A stretch of 50,359 nucleotides of DNA from Clostridiaceae bacterium (GTDB lineage Bacteria > Bacillota > Clostridia > Saccharofermentanales > DTU023). The position numbers were made by a program, and so were the translations under genes. Positions 50,281-50,359 of the stretch are shown one piece after another. The stretch lies in contig DUPV01000012.1 of assembly GCA_012838135.1 (NCBI GenBank), forward strand, positions 1 through 50,359. Reading direction: 5' to 3'. Numbering within the stretch: position 1 is the stretch's first letter; every line of letters starts with the position of its first letter. A model generated the notes under the pieces. That model saw only the letters and a program-made list of their open reading frames with translations, did not search any database and was not told the DNA's origin.

Positions 50281-50309
50281 ATACTATAATTTAACTTTAT
50301 TAAAGTCAA
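50281..50309 (-). promoter_or_regulatory. Promoter of the DUF2089 operon with palindrome in the spacer
   Basis: Minus strand: -35 TTGACT (50309-50304), 17-bp spacer, -10 TAGTAT (50286-50281). The perfect palindrome ACTTTATTAAAGT (50294-50306) overlaps the -35 box and fills the spacer, an ideal repressor site. Leader about 20 nt. Confidence 0.6.
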
Positions 50310-50359
50310 TATTCATTTTTATTTCAATTATATTAAATTAAGCTTTAATTTTATTAAAA

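Overview
The window looks like the chromosome of an A+T-rich, low-GC Gram-positive bacterium, most likely a member of the Clostridia. The clues are AGGAGG-type ribosome binding sites with several TTG/GTG starts, lipoproteins with short Gram-positive signal peptides, a T-box leader in front of thrS, a DUF368 (PopT) protein and a DUF2089 regulator. No species can be named from the sequence alone. I see no phage, CRISPR array, rRNA or tRNA.

Region A (1-18037, all minus strand) is a large catabolic locus read right to left. Transcription probably starts at a strong promoter at 18009-18037. It runs through a long transaldolase-like protein, a D-2-hydroxyacid dehydrogenase, a DapA-family aldolase and an FGGY kinase, and ends at a hairpin at 12758-12788. 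A second promoter (12511-12538) starts an SDR dehydrogenase, a TIM-barrel isomerase/epimerase, a LivK-type binding protein, a 32-codon small ORF, a second SDR, a transaldolase, a LarA-like (nickel-pincer racemase family) protein, LivH-M-G-F and a second FGGY kinase. After a 435-bp region with repeated complementary segments comes the start of an E1 alpha subunit of a thiamine-diphosphate dehydrogenase, cut by the window edge. Carbohydrate enzymes next to a LivKHMGF (HAAT-type) transporter suggest import and breakdown of a polyol, sugar or sugar acid rather than branched-chain amino acids. The substrate cannot be named.

Region B (18249-32881) is mostly core genome. It holds a TPR protein (+), a minus-strand group yebC / P-loop-Asp23-like protein / membrane protein / sbcD / sbcC, then yigZ, a degenerate Nudix protein and an arginase. 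On the plus strand are murE and a DUF4015 glycoside-hydrolase-like protein, facing popT. A 190-bp hairpin-rich element with 13-bp terminal inverted repeats lies upstream of yebC.

Region C (32885-43741, minus strand) is a second catabolic locus. It has two split transketolases, an RpiB-family isomerase, an SDR dehydrogenase and another complete LivK-H-M-G-F transporter. Its left end abuts a decayed M20 amidohydrolase fragment. Neither sugar locus carries its own recognisable transcription regulator in the window, although several promoters overlap or lie next to palindromes.

Region D (43742-50359) holds thrS with its T-box leader (+), and on the minus strand a PutP-type sodium symporter, a PfkB-family sugar kinase, and a two-gene operon of a DUF2089 helix-turn-helix protein and a small membrane protein. 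That operon's promoter has a perfect palindrome between the -35 and -10 boxes.
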